Shown here one piece after another: positions 37,906 through 50,042 of a stretch of 64,000 nucleotides of DNA. Source of the stretch: Holothuria scabra (lineage: Eukaryota > Echinodermata > Holothuroidea > Aspidochirotida > Holothuriidae); NCBI GenBank assembly GCA_037179385.1, contig CM074190.1, forward strand, positions 4,168,284 through 4,232,283. The letters run 5' to 3'. The notes beneath the pieces are model-generated. The model did no database searches and was not told the origin of the DNA. It saw only the letters and a program-made list of their open reading frames with translations. How positions within the stretch are numbered: the stretch's first letter is position 1; every line of letters begins with the position of its first letter. Made by a program: the position numbers and the translations under genes.

Positions 37906-38870
37906 ACTAGCCTATACGCGGTTGGAATTCGCTACCTGAGCAGTGTTATGTAGTATGGTGCACTCTCCATTACCTTTAGCAGACACCATCTTGTTGTTTA
38001 CGAGCAAATCTCCCTTCCTCTTGTTCTAGATTCCCAGGGCCCTTCCTGTTTCCCGTCACGTGAACGTGACATATTTCATCACTGTAGTTCCACGTGCCCA
38101 CTGTAACCCATATTTTCAAGGTGTGGCCAATTTCCCCCTTTACAGTCTCCTCATTGGTCATCAATATCATTTTACTTATTTACATTGGTGCGTCATAAGT
38201 TTTGACCAATCAGGGGACTGCAGGTGTTCAGAGCTCGCACGATTCACAAGACCGAGCCTGCGAGATGGACACTCGTGCAACAGACCTCGAAGCAGAAGCA
38301 TGCAGTCACCGTGTACATAAATGATTTAAACAATCTTTTTTTTTTTGGCTGGCCGTTGATTGAAGTTGAACTGAATAAAGATCATTAATTATGCTGAAAG
38401 AGAACTGAAATCTTTACTCTTCCTGTCTGTGCGTCTATCTCATCTCGTATCGCCATACTCAGCTAGATCCCCTACCTAAGCCTTCGTTATACGATTGGCC
38501 CATTATCTCACAGCAGGTACGCTGTGTCCTTCAGATTCCTTTTAGAGTGAGCTCAGTTACTAAGTATTCAAAATTGCTGGCATAGTTAGCATTATCCGGC
38601 CAGGGAGCTGTTATTTGGAAATAACAGCTCCCTGATCCACTCCCATAGCCCAAACTACGGTAACAGCAACTCTCTGGTAACAGCACGGGATACCCTTCCA
38701 ACCGTTTGTCCTGCAAGTGAAAGAAGAAGAATCATCTTCTTGCATCAATGCCAAATGCACATGCACAGATACCAAAAATTGAGGACGTTCAGGATGGCCA
38801 CCCCTACCGTCTCGAGTGGCCAAAACTCCTGGCTGGCCAAGAAAAGAGCAAAGAGTCGTCAGAGTTAAGA
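37906..38870. other. No recognisable gene
   Basis: A short inverted repeat occurs near 38592-38635 (GGGAGCTGTTATTT and its complement). No coding domain is seen. A YINDL-like word near 38310 has no supporting context. Confidence 0.4.
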
Positions 38871-38878
38871 GTACTGAC

Positions 38879-39050
38879 CAGTGGCGTAACCCTGGCCACG
38901 AAAATTGAAAAATTTGGAAAAATGCCACTTGTGACACCTGTTAGTCACAGTTCGCAAACTATGTCCCTTGTGTAGTGTTGTTAACACTTGAAAATCGGAA
39001 AGGGTGCCTTTTTTCTCCCTCCCCAGAAAAAAAGTCTAGATACGCCGCTG
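38879..39050. mobile_element. Short hAT-type MITE, 172 bp
   Basis: Left end CAGTGGCGTAACC, right end TAGATACGCCGCTG, whose reverse complement CAGCGGCGTATCTA matches at most positions. Flanking 8-mers GTACTGAC (38871-38878) and ATTCTGAC (39051-39058) agree at 6 of 8. CAGTGGCGTA ends are common among hAT MITEs. Divergence of ends and duplication implies an old copy. Confidence 0.55.
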
Positions 39051-41320
39051 ATTCTGACCTTACCAAAAGTTCAAAATGATAGGCATTGCAAAGGGTGTGC
39101 ATTTGGGAGACTGGTTGGGGTGTGATACTTTGTAACCATGGACCAGGGCGCCATGCACATAACCAGGAACTTTTCATTGCGGGGCGAAGTGAAAGTTTTG
39201 GCGAGGAAGCATCATGACAGACCGCAGTTGCGCGAGAGAGGTGTGAGAGGCCGTGCCATTCTCAAATTGTGAATCATTTTTGTTTTTTAATGGTGAAATA
39301 TATACATGTGAAGTTGGTGCATTGGCATACGAGACATGGCGTGTAGGGGTTGCAGCCTTCACGGAGCAGGGAAAATGCTTAATTTCAGGACACTGACACT
39401 TGTTTTTTCAGGGCAACAGGGCAAGAGGTCAGTGAAATGGGCAGTGCGGCGGAAAGCAGCGCTTGCCAGCATGGTAAAATCGAAATTTGGGGCTTTCTTC
39501 TAAACAAATACTTAAAAATCTGGAGCTTATTTGAAGTAAAAATTGAAATTTTTGAAAGAAATTTGGCTTTTGTTGGTACTATAAAAAATTTGGGTGTTTA
39601 TTGAAGAACCCGTCCTTCATAAGCGAAAAATCAAAAACGTTATTTGGGCCACAGCTGAAATTCTTTTGGGGTTACGCATTGAATCGCACAAGACCTACGA
39701 ACTAAGGCTTCGAGACGAGACTAAAAGTTTGCCCGGATAGTTTTCCCTTTTTTAAACGAACCTTTGAAAATTAAGAGCTTATTATAATGGAGAAACTTTG
39801 GACTTCAATTAAAGTAAATTTGGTTTTTGGTAAGGTTATTATGAAAAGTTTGGTTTCTTTCAGGAGCAAAATTAGGTAGTATGCCGGGTGATTAACAGAG
39901 TTGGCTTTGGTTACTTATTGTACGGAGTATCCATCGAAATTGGAAAATTTTGTCACTTTTAACAATCTAAGGCTAATATTGGAGAAAATTGTAATTTTAT
40001 GACAGTTTGGGGGTTTTATGGAGGAATCTCACGTTCTCATGAGGAAAATCAATTAGGGGTGATCTGTAGTTTTGTTGAGGCTACTGAATATCATCATGCA
40101 GATTTAGGCCCTCGGACCATATTGGAGCATTCGTCCGAGGAAAAAATTTGTCCTCGCATATATTTGAAGTTTTATATTTTACTTATTGTCATAGGCGTAT
40201 GGGAGCGTGTCAGTTTGGGACGGGGCAGAATTCTTTTTGTCCGGAAAAATGTCATCCTGCCCGAAAGATTAACTAAGTCGAGCGCACAGAAATTTTTTAA
40301 AAATTGAGAACACCCGGACAGCAGAAAATGGCATTTCCTGGGCTCGTAACTAGAACTAAAGAAGTCCCTTTTTTCAGACGTCTTTCGCAATAAAATTATT
40401 TTCACTCCATAATACTGCCCCAAAACGAAGAATAACTTACAAAAACGCATTGCTCTGTTCAGTGATCTGTTCGACTAAAACACTATCTATGCGGAGCGCC
40501 ACCATCAGATGGCGCGGAGAAAATTGTTAAAAAAAATCTAACCCATAAGTTAGCCGGAATGGCATTTCCCAGACTTGTAACTAGGAATGAAGTAGTCGTT
40601 ATTTTGAGCTTTCCTTCAAAATGAAAGTTTCACTTTAATAGAGAAAGAACCCCAACTCGATAATGATCAGAAAAGTACAAGATAAAAGGTACTGCTACAA
40701 TTAGATGTAATGCTCCGGTCTCTTTTCGGGGGGGACTATGCAACGGCATTGAGAACATACTATAATGTTTTTGACTGTATAAACAATCTTCGTTGAATTC
40801 AATTGCAAGGTCAACTAAATAGATGGCATTTTTAACGTGACTGCCTGAACTCCAGACTATGAATGCTTTTACTCCCAACTTATTTGAAAATATGTCACGT
40901 TAAAAGGTGCCTTCAAATGAATTCTCAGTCAGACTTATGGGGAGATTTTCTCACACCACTGTTTATCATAATGTGTGGCTGAAAACGGCGTGGCCGATAT
41001 TCATTACCTTCGTGAGAATTCTCCTGCCCGGGCAGGCCAGATGGCAGATCATTGGGTAGTGCACGCACATGAAGTACCTGCCGTCCGTTTTTGTAAGGAG
41101 AATTCGGAATTGTGAGCTTCCTTGAAGAATATGGTCTTCTAGAAAACAAGATGAAGATGGTCGTCCGAGTGACTTCAGACCCACATCTTTTATCGTGGGT
41201 CTGTAGATGAAGGTTCCCCGACGAAATTGGATGTTCTCAACAACAGGGTGTGGGTAGCCCGTCCCCGACGGAGGCACGATCTTGCGCGCACGGATTGAAG
41301 ATGGATGAGGGAGAGAAGAG
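39051..41320. other. No recognisable gene; scattered MITE-like ends
   Basis: The word ATAGGCGTATGGGAGC near 40193, followed by CAGTTTGGGACGGGGCAG, mirrors bases 35765-35812 (minus). It probably marks another short-transposon family whose full limits I cannot fix. Minus-strand frames at 40925-41277 overlap and look unusually free of stops, but I recognise no domain. Confidence 0.35.
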
Positions 41321-41720
41321 CTAGTAAGAAGTGATTAAAACCGATTCAGATATGCATTAAAATAACGTTACAAAAGAAAAAATAGTTCAAAAAGAAAAAA
41401 TCATGGTCATCCATCCAGTTACTTCAGTCTGGTACGTTTTTCATGTTTAGGCCTCCCCCTCCCCACCAAAAAATTGCCGTCCCCCCTCGAAGGGGGAAGA
41501 GATAGGACAATGTACACAGAATGAGGTTTAACCGAGTTGAGAAGTGATTTAAAATCGATTCCGATACGTATTAAAATAGCGTTACAAAACAAAAAATATG
41601 TTCTAGGTCGCGCATCGAGTAAATTCAGTCATTGTGGGTTTTTTATTATTTTATTTTTAATTTTTTTGCCTTCCCGACGAAATCGTGCCCCCCCCCTCGC
41701 TGGCGCCACCCCTGCTACTG
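41321..41720. repeat. Two-copy tandem duplication, period about 209 bp
   Basis: GAAGTGATTAAAACCGATTC (from about 41327) recurs in diverged form as GAAGTGATTTAAAATCGATT (from about 41542). Both are followed by TATTAAAATARCGTTACAAAA and a CAGT..GT..TTTT block. The second unit ends in a CCCCCCC run and GGCGCCACCCCTG, a hAT-like terminus without an identified partner. No gene. Confidence 0.5.
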
Positions 41721-44700
41721 GTAATGTTGCAACAAACTTCTTCAAAAATGGTAAAATGTTCTGGCTAAGGTTGAAAAAAGTGCTCGGACGTCTTCAATTG
41801 CCAACATGGACAAACGGGATGGTGTTCAAGTGAATTGCCCAAGAGCTTGTCATTTATTCTGAGGCATGATACGCAATAGGGTACATTTTCGCCATCAAAG
41901 CTGCAGTTAGTACTGTTAGGACTGTGGGACGACAGAATGCTTGCGCCAAGTCTGTTTACCGCGCGAAACGCAGTATCCATTGTATTGCCGATCTTGCACC
42001 CGTGTTATTCGAAAAATCACACATGTTTAAATCATAGAAAATAGCTTGTAAAAAAGGGGGGAACAAAAGCAGAAAAACAAACCAGTAAACAACTGGAATT
42101 TTACAACATCTGCCACGTAAAAGCATAATAACATTTGAGATGTCGTTTTGTCGAATAATAAATAAACTGCTAAGCCGAAAAAGCCTTGAACTTTAACGTA
42201 TATCTATACGACAGGCCTGCCGTTGCACAGCAATACTCGAGTTCCAAATCCTAGTTCCAAATTCTCTGCACTAACGTGCACGTATAGTCTCCGGAGTGTC
42301 AACTCTCTGCTCTTGTGTGCGTGATTGGTGTCCGTTTGCGTAAAACCTCATCAAAATCCTATGTGTCTCTGTACTTACATGCATGAACAGTGTCCGTTTC
42401 AGTTGCGTCACGGAAAACTTCAGCTAACTTGATACCAAAAAAGCTGAGTGAATAACCAGGGGTTTCTGTCCTAGGACGGCTTCCCCCCCCCCCCCAAAAA
42501 AAAACACTATGTCACCGGCCAACTGTGAGGTCGTGGTTTTTCCAAAATTGCTAACGCTCCACACCAACTGATGATGGCGCCCCATGTACATAAACTTACA
42601 GACTCCTGGCAAAGATTTTATTTCAAGTGACGTCACATTTACAAACAACTTTTATCGGACTACGGGTCGTATCAGATAAATGTTGTCTGCGGATGTGACG
42701 TCACGGCATAATTGTTATAACTTAAATTTTCGTAGTTCTGCGATACATATCATATTACCCAGGGTTGCATTTTTTTGTCTTTTTGCGACCAAATATGGAG
42801 GGGCTGTAAGTAAAACTCACCAAAATCGGAGCAAAATCCGATCCGATATTGCTGTAGAGTGACCTAGGCTTAAGCATGAGAAATGCCATTTTCGGCTGTC
42901 TGAGAGTCTGATTTTTCAAAATTTCCTTACGCTCCGTGTCAACTGATTAGGGCGCTTCGCTTAGAAGAAGGGTTTCCAAACCCTTTGGACTGAAGTGTTC
43001 TTCCGAGCGGAGACAAGGCTCATGAAGGTGTTGAGATGCGAAGAAGGCGCGTCTCAGAACAACAGAAGAAACCAGAGAAAGCCGAAAAACTGGCCATGGA
43101 GGACATCGCCAAATTTCCTGACGGGGAGGATAGCAACCGCTAACCAAGCTCTTGTCTTCCAACAAGAACAAAGTGGTCCAGAGGAGGTGGAAAGTACGGC
43201 ATTCACCCCTTTAAAAATTGGGGGAGCTGCTTAAAAAGCAGAAACAAAAGGTTTTAAAAACCTAACAGAGCAGTACTTCAAAGTATCTGCGGTTTTTAAT
43301 CCCACTCCACAGGACAAAGATGCTTTGTCTAATTACCCGTACAAGATATCCGTTAAGAACGCATACAAATTCGAAATTGAAACAAGGGACTGCATATAGG
43401 TAGTATTAGATCATAAGATGTTTACTATTGTATTACTATTATTCAAATGTGAACATGTGATTGATAATTTGAGACAGGGCATTTTAAGGGATCCAAAGTG
43501 TTTCGTGGCATTTTATCAACAGACAGTTCTTTTTAAAATCACGAGGCAATATGCGTGGGGCCGTGGGGCCCGCAACAGGGCCCGGAAGCTCTGGCATACA
43601 AGGCTTTTTAGGGAACTTAATGGAAGCAACTAATAATCCTAAAAGAGACATTATTACTGGGGCAAATGTTTGTCATTGGGACCAGTAAGGGGACTGGTGA
43701 CATGCCCCTCGTTCAGTGTGTTTAAAAGGCCATGATTTAAGAAGAAGAAAGATATTTTTTAATAGATAGCTTGCAAAAAGTTTTTTTTAACAGTTTGAAG
43801 GTCGAAAGTAAACCACTACATGTTATCGTGAATGTGGGATTCAAAGGGGGGGGGGGGGCAAGCTCTCGGAAGCTTTGCAACTTTTGCATTCTGAAAAGTA
43901 ATAATTGAGCCAAAGAATAGCCGAAATGTAATAAAAGCAACTTAAATTTTAATTACTTTGTTGTACTGTATGCATCTCTTTCTTTAAGTCGGCATATTCA
44001 TTTCCCGGGTGTCCCGGGTTTGCCAATTTGCCGACTAGACCACCTTGATTTCCCGAAGAGCAAAATTATTGCGGTAGGGGTGACACCCCCACAGCCTCCC
44101 GGTCAGTACGTCTCTGGAGTACGACCTATTAACGTAAGTTCCAGACTAACGTTAAGATTTTTGAACTTAAGAAAAGGAGACTTTATCGCACACCTACTAA
44201 AACTTTGCAAAAATGTAAATCTATACCTTTCTTTTTAACGATATAATCCAAAATTGAGCTATTGCTACGTTTCGACATCTGGAAACTTAACGTTAGAGTT
44301 TGTCAGCTCTAGGTGTACAGGTACCTACGGGAGTTGGATGCATATGTGTTTTATGAAACACGACCCAAAATATACGTGGATGGTCTGTAAATGCGGCAAG
44401 TGCAAAATTGGACTATATTAGACTCACTTAATCATGAGAGAATGTGGTCGAAATCTGGCTAACACAAAATGATTTTTAACTTTAAACGTCTTAATTTCCA
44501 GATAGATCTATAGCGTTTTTGAAAAATTTATTTTTTGCGACATTCAGTTTGGGGGGGGGGGGGGCATTCCCCAAAAAATCTCATAAAAAATATTTGGGGG
44601 CCAGCCTCCACTGCCCCCGGCGGCTTCCGCCGCCTATGCAGATAATGCCACCGCCTATTTTCATTCAAGCAACGATGACTTGGTAACATTTAATGAAGTT

Positions 44701-44776
44701 TACAATGATAAATACCTCTATGCTCTAATCGAGGCTCTCTAATACATCGGTTTTGCTTGATTAAGACCAGGACAAC
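41721..44776. other. Unassigned; repeat cores and a Lys-rich stretch
   Basis: Holds two of the dispersed hairpin-core repeats (42555-42582, 42925-42955) and G-runs near 43848 and 44551. Between 42990 and 43400 several frames are open and rich in Lys/Glu/Gln, suggesting a decayed coding segment, but no family can be named. G-rich words followed by GCCGCCTATGCAG near 44626 look like another MITE end. Confidence 0.35.
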
Positions 44777-45358
44777 TTAAAGGCATATTCTGGAGACAAA
44801 ATTGGTTAACTTCAAAATAAGGAGAAAAATGTTCTCTTTCAGAAGGTGAAAACGGCATCTCGATAGCTTATAGCGTTCAGAAGATACAAATTTTTAAAGA
44901 AATGCAAATTTTTCCTATGATTTGATGCATCATGGGAAATCTGTGGTGTCATCGTGGCACAATAATTTAACATTGCATTCAATTTATTTATAATTATGAT
45001 GCCGCTGCAGGCAGTATTAAGCAATTTTGTTGGTTATACTCTATGTATGGTAGAGGGTAATGCTAGATCTACAGGAAAAGATATTCAAACATTCCAACAG
45101 TATCAAATTTCAAGGACAAACAGGACCTTCAATTATAAAGAAAAACAAAAGGAATTTGAAGCAATGTGCCCACATTACATAACTGTTTGTGTCTTTGTTG
45201 AAAAGCAGAGGTATTTTTTAACTAAAATAACCAATCTTTAAAGTAAGATATCTTGAGTTAGGAAAATGGTATTATGATAGGGTTTGGAGGACATGGTGTG
45301 GAATATTTCTGTTTTTCTTACAAGACAGAGGAGAAAACCCACCAGAACATGCCTTTAA
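44777..45358. mobile_element. TTAA-bounded repeat (AAAGGCATATTC family), copy B
   Basis: TTAA at 44777-44780 and 45355-45358. Left end AAGGCATATTC, right end (reverse complement) AAGGCATGTTC. About 580 bp match copy A at 29549-30128. It is the third family in this window whose ends begin TTAAAGG. Confidence 0.7.
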
Positions 45359-45723
45359 AAAGTACAACTATCTATGAGGCTCAAAATTAAAAGCAAGAGC
45401 AGAAATATGTTTAGTCAAAGGTTTACCAACCTAATTAAGTACTGAAAGTATCTGCTGTCCCTCAACTGTACCAAAAAGCTAAATGGTGATATTTGCCTCT
45501 TCAAAAGAGACTATCCGTTTCAGATATCAAAAGCTTTTCCTTCCTAGCTTAACATCAAGGGAACTGGTTCCATAGTATTCGATAATACAACCTCCGTATT
45601 TTTATGTACCTGACAACGGAACTGATAAAATTAGTGGTGATAAATCTTATCAAGGTCTCAATGTGTCCATGTAGAAAGGAACACTTTTGGGTGGTCCTCC
45701 CTCGTATACAGTATGTAACTAAA

Positions 45724-46026
45724 CACCTCCTACTTGCGTGCTGTTCGCGTGTTAGTAATCTATATATATCTACTCTCCCCGATGTGACAAAAAGAGTGAC
45801 AAAATTACCGAAAACTATACAAGACATTGTCTATTAACACAATGTTTACCGTCGCAAATATATATATCTTGTTAGGATATATATGGTGTATGACTATTAT
45901 ATATAGATTATGCAAAACATATTTATATGAAGTTTGAGAGTAAATTATATATATCTGGGTATAACCTATATATATTTTGAAGTATAATCAATATATTTGG
46001 CACATAATTTTGTCACATACGGCGCC
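45724..46026 (-). repeat. ~300-bp dispersed repeat, copy Y (inverted)
   Basis: Reverse complement of 32516-32816 at about 95% identity by eye, with GGCGCC at 46021-46026 as the shared outer end. No gene inside. Confidence 0.7.
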
Positions 46027-46809
46027 CCATAAAGGGCTTTCATGGAACTTTCAATACCATGATGACCATTGAAGATTTGGTTTCCCGCCATAATAGCTAA
46101 GTCCAAAAGGGCATCTCACAAAGCGGAGTAATACAATAAAAAAGGAAATAAAATTGGTCAAATTGCCTTGAATTTTGCAGAGTTTGTGTTTCAGCTTATT
46201 GTATACAAAATCCAAATGCAAAAATGACCTTTCTCACGTAAGAAACCAAATCAGAAACAACATCCAATAAAATTTTTAAGGCACTTTCTCTGGCAGTAAA
46301 CACATTTTCCTTCGCACGAGGATTGGAGTTAGGGGTCCGCTACCCAAAGATTTGGCGTGTGTTTGTGGATGTTCATGGATCCATTTTATAAATATGTAAA
46401 ATTTTGTCCATTATTCAAATTCTGAGTTTTGAAAGACAAATTTGTAGCCTAAAAAAATTAAGATGCATCCTAGGGTGAGAGAATTAAGTTTTTTCCCATT
46501 AAAAACGTAATCCTTCAGGAAAATATAGTTTTATATTTGGAAGTACTGGAGAATATACATTATCGTCAGGACGCGCGTGCTCGTCGGTCTAGTCATCTTT
46601 CTTTTGTGCATGCATGTGCTTTACTATACGGCGTAACGCATGCAAGACATATGATAATCTGACAAGTGACAGCAAGAGTGCAAAATCTTACGAGCTCCAA
46701 CATTCTTATTCAACTGGTGGATGTTTAGTGAAGAGGAAATTCTCACGAGTTGAACTTTGTAATTTTTTTCTTTTACCTCGAATAATGATATCAATCGTAT
46801 TGGGTATCG

Positions 46810-47328
46810 CAAGTTCACCTGAGCCTAACGTTAGGCCTAACGCTAAGTCGTAACTTAGGCTAGGGGCTTAGGCCTAGCCTAGGCCTATAAGTATAACGTT
46901 AGTTACTTCACCATAAGTAACTTTAAAGTTAGGCTAGAGCCTACTCCCTAGCCTACCCTCGGCCTAACTTAACTGTTACAGTGTTAGGCCAAGTTTAACT
47001 AAACGAGTAACCATAGGCCTAACCTTTGCCCCTGGCCAATGTTGTCGTTAAGCCTTACCCATCGCTCCCAAGTTCAGAAAGAGGCCAAATGCGGGTCCAA
47101 GTAATGTCTGTCGGTGGATCGCTGGCCTGGGGGAGGGGAATAAGGGGAGTGCTTGTGTCCCTCTCCCCATTTCGAAAATTTTTGAATTTTAGTAGTGTCT
47201 AGCCTAGGCCTACACACAAAATGGTGACACTTTTTGGGCAAATCAGTCTAGCCCTAGCCTACACAATTTTGTTAGGTTACCACCAAAAAGTCCATTATGG
47301 CTAACCTAGAAAAATATTTCATAGTGAG
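46810..47328. repeat. AGGCCTA/CTAGGCC-rich tract, left part
   Basis: Irregular short repeats of AGGCCTA, CCTAGCC and TAACGTTAGGC, partly palindromic, are dense from about 46820 to 47030 and again at 47200-47280. Similar words reappear at 53220-53370, beyond the BEL/Pao insertion, so the retrotransposon split one domain. Confidence 0.7.
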
Positions 47329-47898
47329 TGGATCACTGAAGCAAGAAAGTCAGCTTGGGAACTTCTTTGGATTGTACAGACTGATTTATCCTGTAAATGT
47401 CTGTATCAGTTCAGTTTTATTCAATCTGTTATGATCAAACAAAGAAAATTTTACTAAGCTAGGCCTAAATGATTAATGAAATACCGGAATTTATATCCTT
47501 AGCAACAGTCCCACATAACCCCTTGATTCTACTGTACTGTACAGCTCAACCTTAAATGAACATCAAACACCCCGTTGTCTATGCACACTTTGTACTGTAC
47601 TTTTGCATAGACATAAATAACACAAGGTTCCTGGTTAGCAACAAACAATAACAGAGTTCTTAACATTCATTGTCTCCCTTAATAGGAGCTCATCAGTCTT
47701 TAAACTGCATCAAACTTACTTTCATGGCAGAATCCCACGCTAAAAGTAGCAGATTAGCACTTCATTTAAAACAACATCAGCATTTACAGCGTCATTCAGT
47801 CTGGTAAGTCTGTACATGCTGCTCTTACTGGGTAGCGGCATGTTTTCAATGACTGGTGGCTCTGTTTCAAAATATTCAAACTTTTGCCCAGCAAAACA
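47329..47898 (-). repeat. BEL/Pao 3' LTR (570 bp)
   Basis: Matches 52467-53029 over its full length. It carries a 6-bp AGGCCT insertion near 47463 that the other LTR lacks; the same word dominates the flanking tract. Confidence 0.92.
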
Positions 47899-47923
47899 TC
47901 CTCCACACCCCCCACCCCCCCTC
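47899..47923 (-). other. Polypurine tract of the BEL/Pao element
   Basis: Directly upstream of the 3' LTR on the minus strand is a G/A-rich run (GAGGGGGGTGGGGGGGTGTG, then GAGGA). This is the expected place and composition for the plus-strand primer of reverse transcription. A few T residues interrupt it. Confidence 0.75.
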
Positions 47924-47958
47924 AGCAACACCCTAACCTAAATCCTTAAAAAGGTCAT

Positions 47959-50042
47959 TCATTCATCATAGCCTTCAGCTGGGAAGATGACAGCAATTTT
48001 GGTCACTGGACAGCAAAATTCTGATGTAGACGTTTTCTTTCTCAGGTTCCTCACTTTACCATCAGACCCTGGATAAGTACAGCATTTGCCTCCACCATCA
48101 TAACAATATCATCGACCCGGACATTATGGCGATGAACATCCCACTCTCGACGTGGCACCAGCAAAGCTAAAACATCTCTTGTCCAACGTCGCCAGAATGA
48201 GTCTACAATCCTTTGGACAAATTCAACGCAATGTCTGGGGTTAGGAGTTTCTCTGAACGGCCCTTGTGGCACATGACTAGAAGTACGTCCTAACAGCATG
48301 TCGTTTGGGCACAAGTGTTTGCCATCATCTGGATCTGTAGGAATCCTTCCTATTGGCCGTTGATTTACTAGATTTGCAATTTCCTGTAAACAAGTGTTCA
48401 GTTCCATAACAGTGAGTACTAGTTCACCAATGGCCCTACGTATGGCAATTTTACAGCTCTTGACCAGGCTTTCAGCACAACCATTTTGATGTGGAGCAGA
48501 TGGCGTTGTAAATTTCCACTCAGTCTGCCTTTCTGCACAAAATTCTCTCAGCTGTTCATCACTCCAACCTTGGATCATAAGTCGTAATTCTTTCTCAGCC
48601 CCAACTAGCTGAGATCCATTGTCATTGATTATCTGTTTGGGTTGTCCTCTAAGTGCAAAAAATCGCCTGAGCACCTGTACAAACTCTATGGTAAAGCAGT
48701 CCACTGCCAGTTCAAGGTGAACTGCCCTAGTATTAAGACACGTAAAGATTACCCCATAGTGCTTTGACACTTTGTTTCTACCAACTTTCACTTGCAATGG
48801 ACCGAAGTAGTTGCAAGAGGTGTAGAAGAAAGGAGGGGTGAAAGTTGCCAATCTTTCCTGTGGTAGATTGGCCATCAGTTGGCTTTCTGCTTTACGTGCC
48901 AGTATTCTGCAAGTTACGCACTTGTACTTCACAGTCTTCGACAGTCTGTGTACCCCAAGTATCCAATACCTTGCTCTTACTTTTGCAGCTGTACACGCAA
49001 CTCCATTATGTCCCCTGTCATGATAATATTTGGTGATAAGCTGTGACACATGGTGCTTCTGTGACAAAAGTATTAGATGTGCCATGTCGTACGATATGAA
49101 ATTACCCTTTGCTCGTCCACCAACCCGGATGAGGTCATTTTCTACAAACGGGCTCAATGATTTGAGTTTGTCACACTTGAAACAGGGTTGAAGCAGTCTC
49201 TGAGCATTGTTAATCCAGTATATTTTAAGTGCCAGTGTCCCTTGGGTTCTGGATTCCTCTGTTCTCAGACCTTTGGCTTTGAGCTTCAGAACAAACCTAA
49301 TTACATATGCAGTAACTCTCAGGAGTCGTCTCCCGTTAGAAAATTTCTCGCAGTTAAAAATATGTGACTCCTTTACCATGAATACTTGTTGACCATTACG
49401 ACGTTCACACTCATCTTCTGTTCTAACAGACAATGACTTTGGTGAATCTACCACTGGCCACTCTTCTTCCGGTGTGTAGAGGAACTCTGGTCCACACTTC
49501 CACCTTTCCTCCAACTGCCCAACAGAAATTCTTCTTGATACATCATCGGCAACATTGTGTTCCCCTGGAACATAAAACCACTGTGAGGGATCAGTTACTG
49601 TTTGTATCTCGCCAACTCTTGCCAACAAAAATGGCTTGAGCCCTCTTGCATTACTGTGTATCCAACTCAGAACAATGGTACTGTCAATCATGAACATGAT
49701 TTTTTCTGGCTTTAGTGTTAGTTCTTCTTCTTCAGCAGTTTTCAAAAGTGCAACCTGCGCCATAGCAGGAGCCGGTCTGTCACCAAATGTTAATACCATT
49801 TTCAAAAACACGTCTGGTTTCCTATCAGTCTGCATTTCTCTCCATAGGTACCGATATACGTGCTGATCTGTTTCTGGTATCAGGATACGGTGATACATCT
49901 TTGAAATATCTCCACACGTTGCTACCTGATGTTCTCGGAATCTGAGGATCACTCCAAATAAGCTGTTTAATAGATCTGGTGCCTTTGGCCAGTAATCATT
50001 AAGGCAATTACTCTGAAATAAAGCAAAGGGAGTTGAAAACAA
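47959..50042 (-). pseudogene. BEL/Pao pol: RT remnant, RNase H, integrase
   Basis: A 663-codon frame runs from 50042 to a stop at 48051; the real C-terminus continues in another frame to 47959 (TYPGSDGKVRN ... KIAVIFPAEGY). Residues 14-50 hold the RT fingers/palm (CLNDYWPK; CGDISKMYHR with the first catalytic Asp). The frame then passes from FGDRPAPAMAQVALLKTAEE straight into IDSTIVLSWIHS of RNase H at about 49725. The YMDD palm motif and intervening region are therefore deleted. Integrase follows: zinc-binding H-H-C-C (HHVSQLITKYYHDRGH ... CVTC), then the core. The first catalytic residue is Asn (CNYFGPL, codon 48810-48812) where the family has Asp. The second Asp (NDNGSQ, 48621-48623) and Glu (CAESLVKS, 48471-48473) remain. 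Not functional as polymerase or integrase. Confidence 0.9.

Noticed and set aside
38300..38330. YINDLNN-like word suggesting another LINE RT
   Set aside because: Only seven residues, followed by a T-run, with no neighbouring RT motifs.
47691..47715. CTGATGAGCTCC..GGGAG on the minus strand of the BEL/Pao LTR (also in the other LTR)
   Set aside because: It has a CUGAUGA box and a stem II, but is followed by ACAAUG with no GAAA, and no stem I partner is seen; not a hammerhead.
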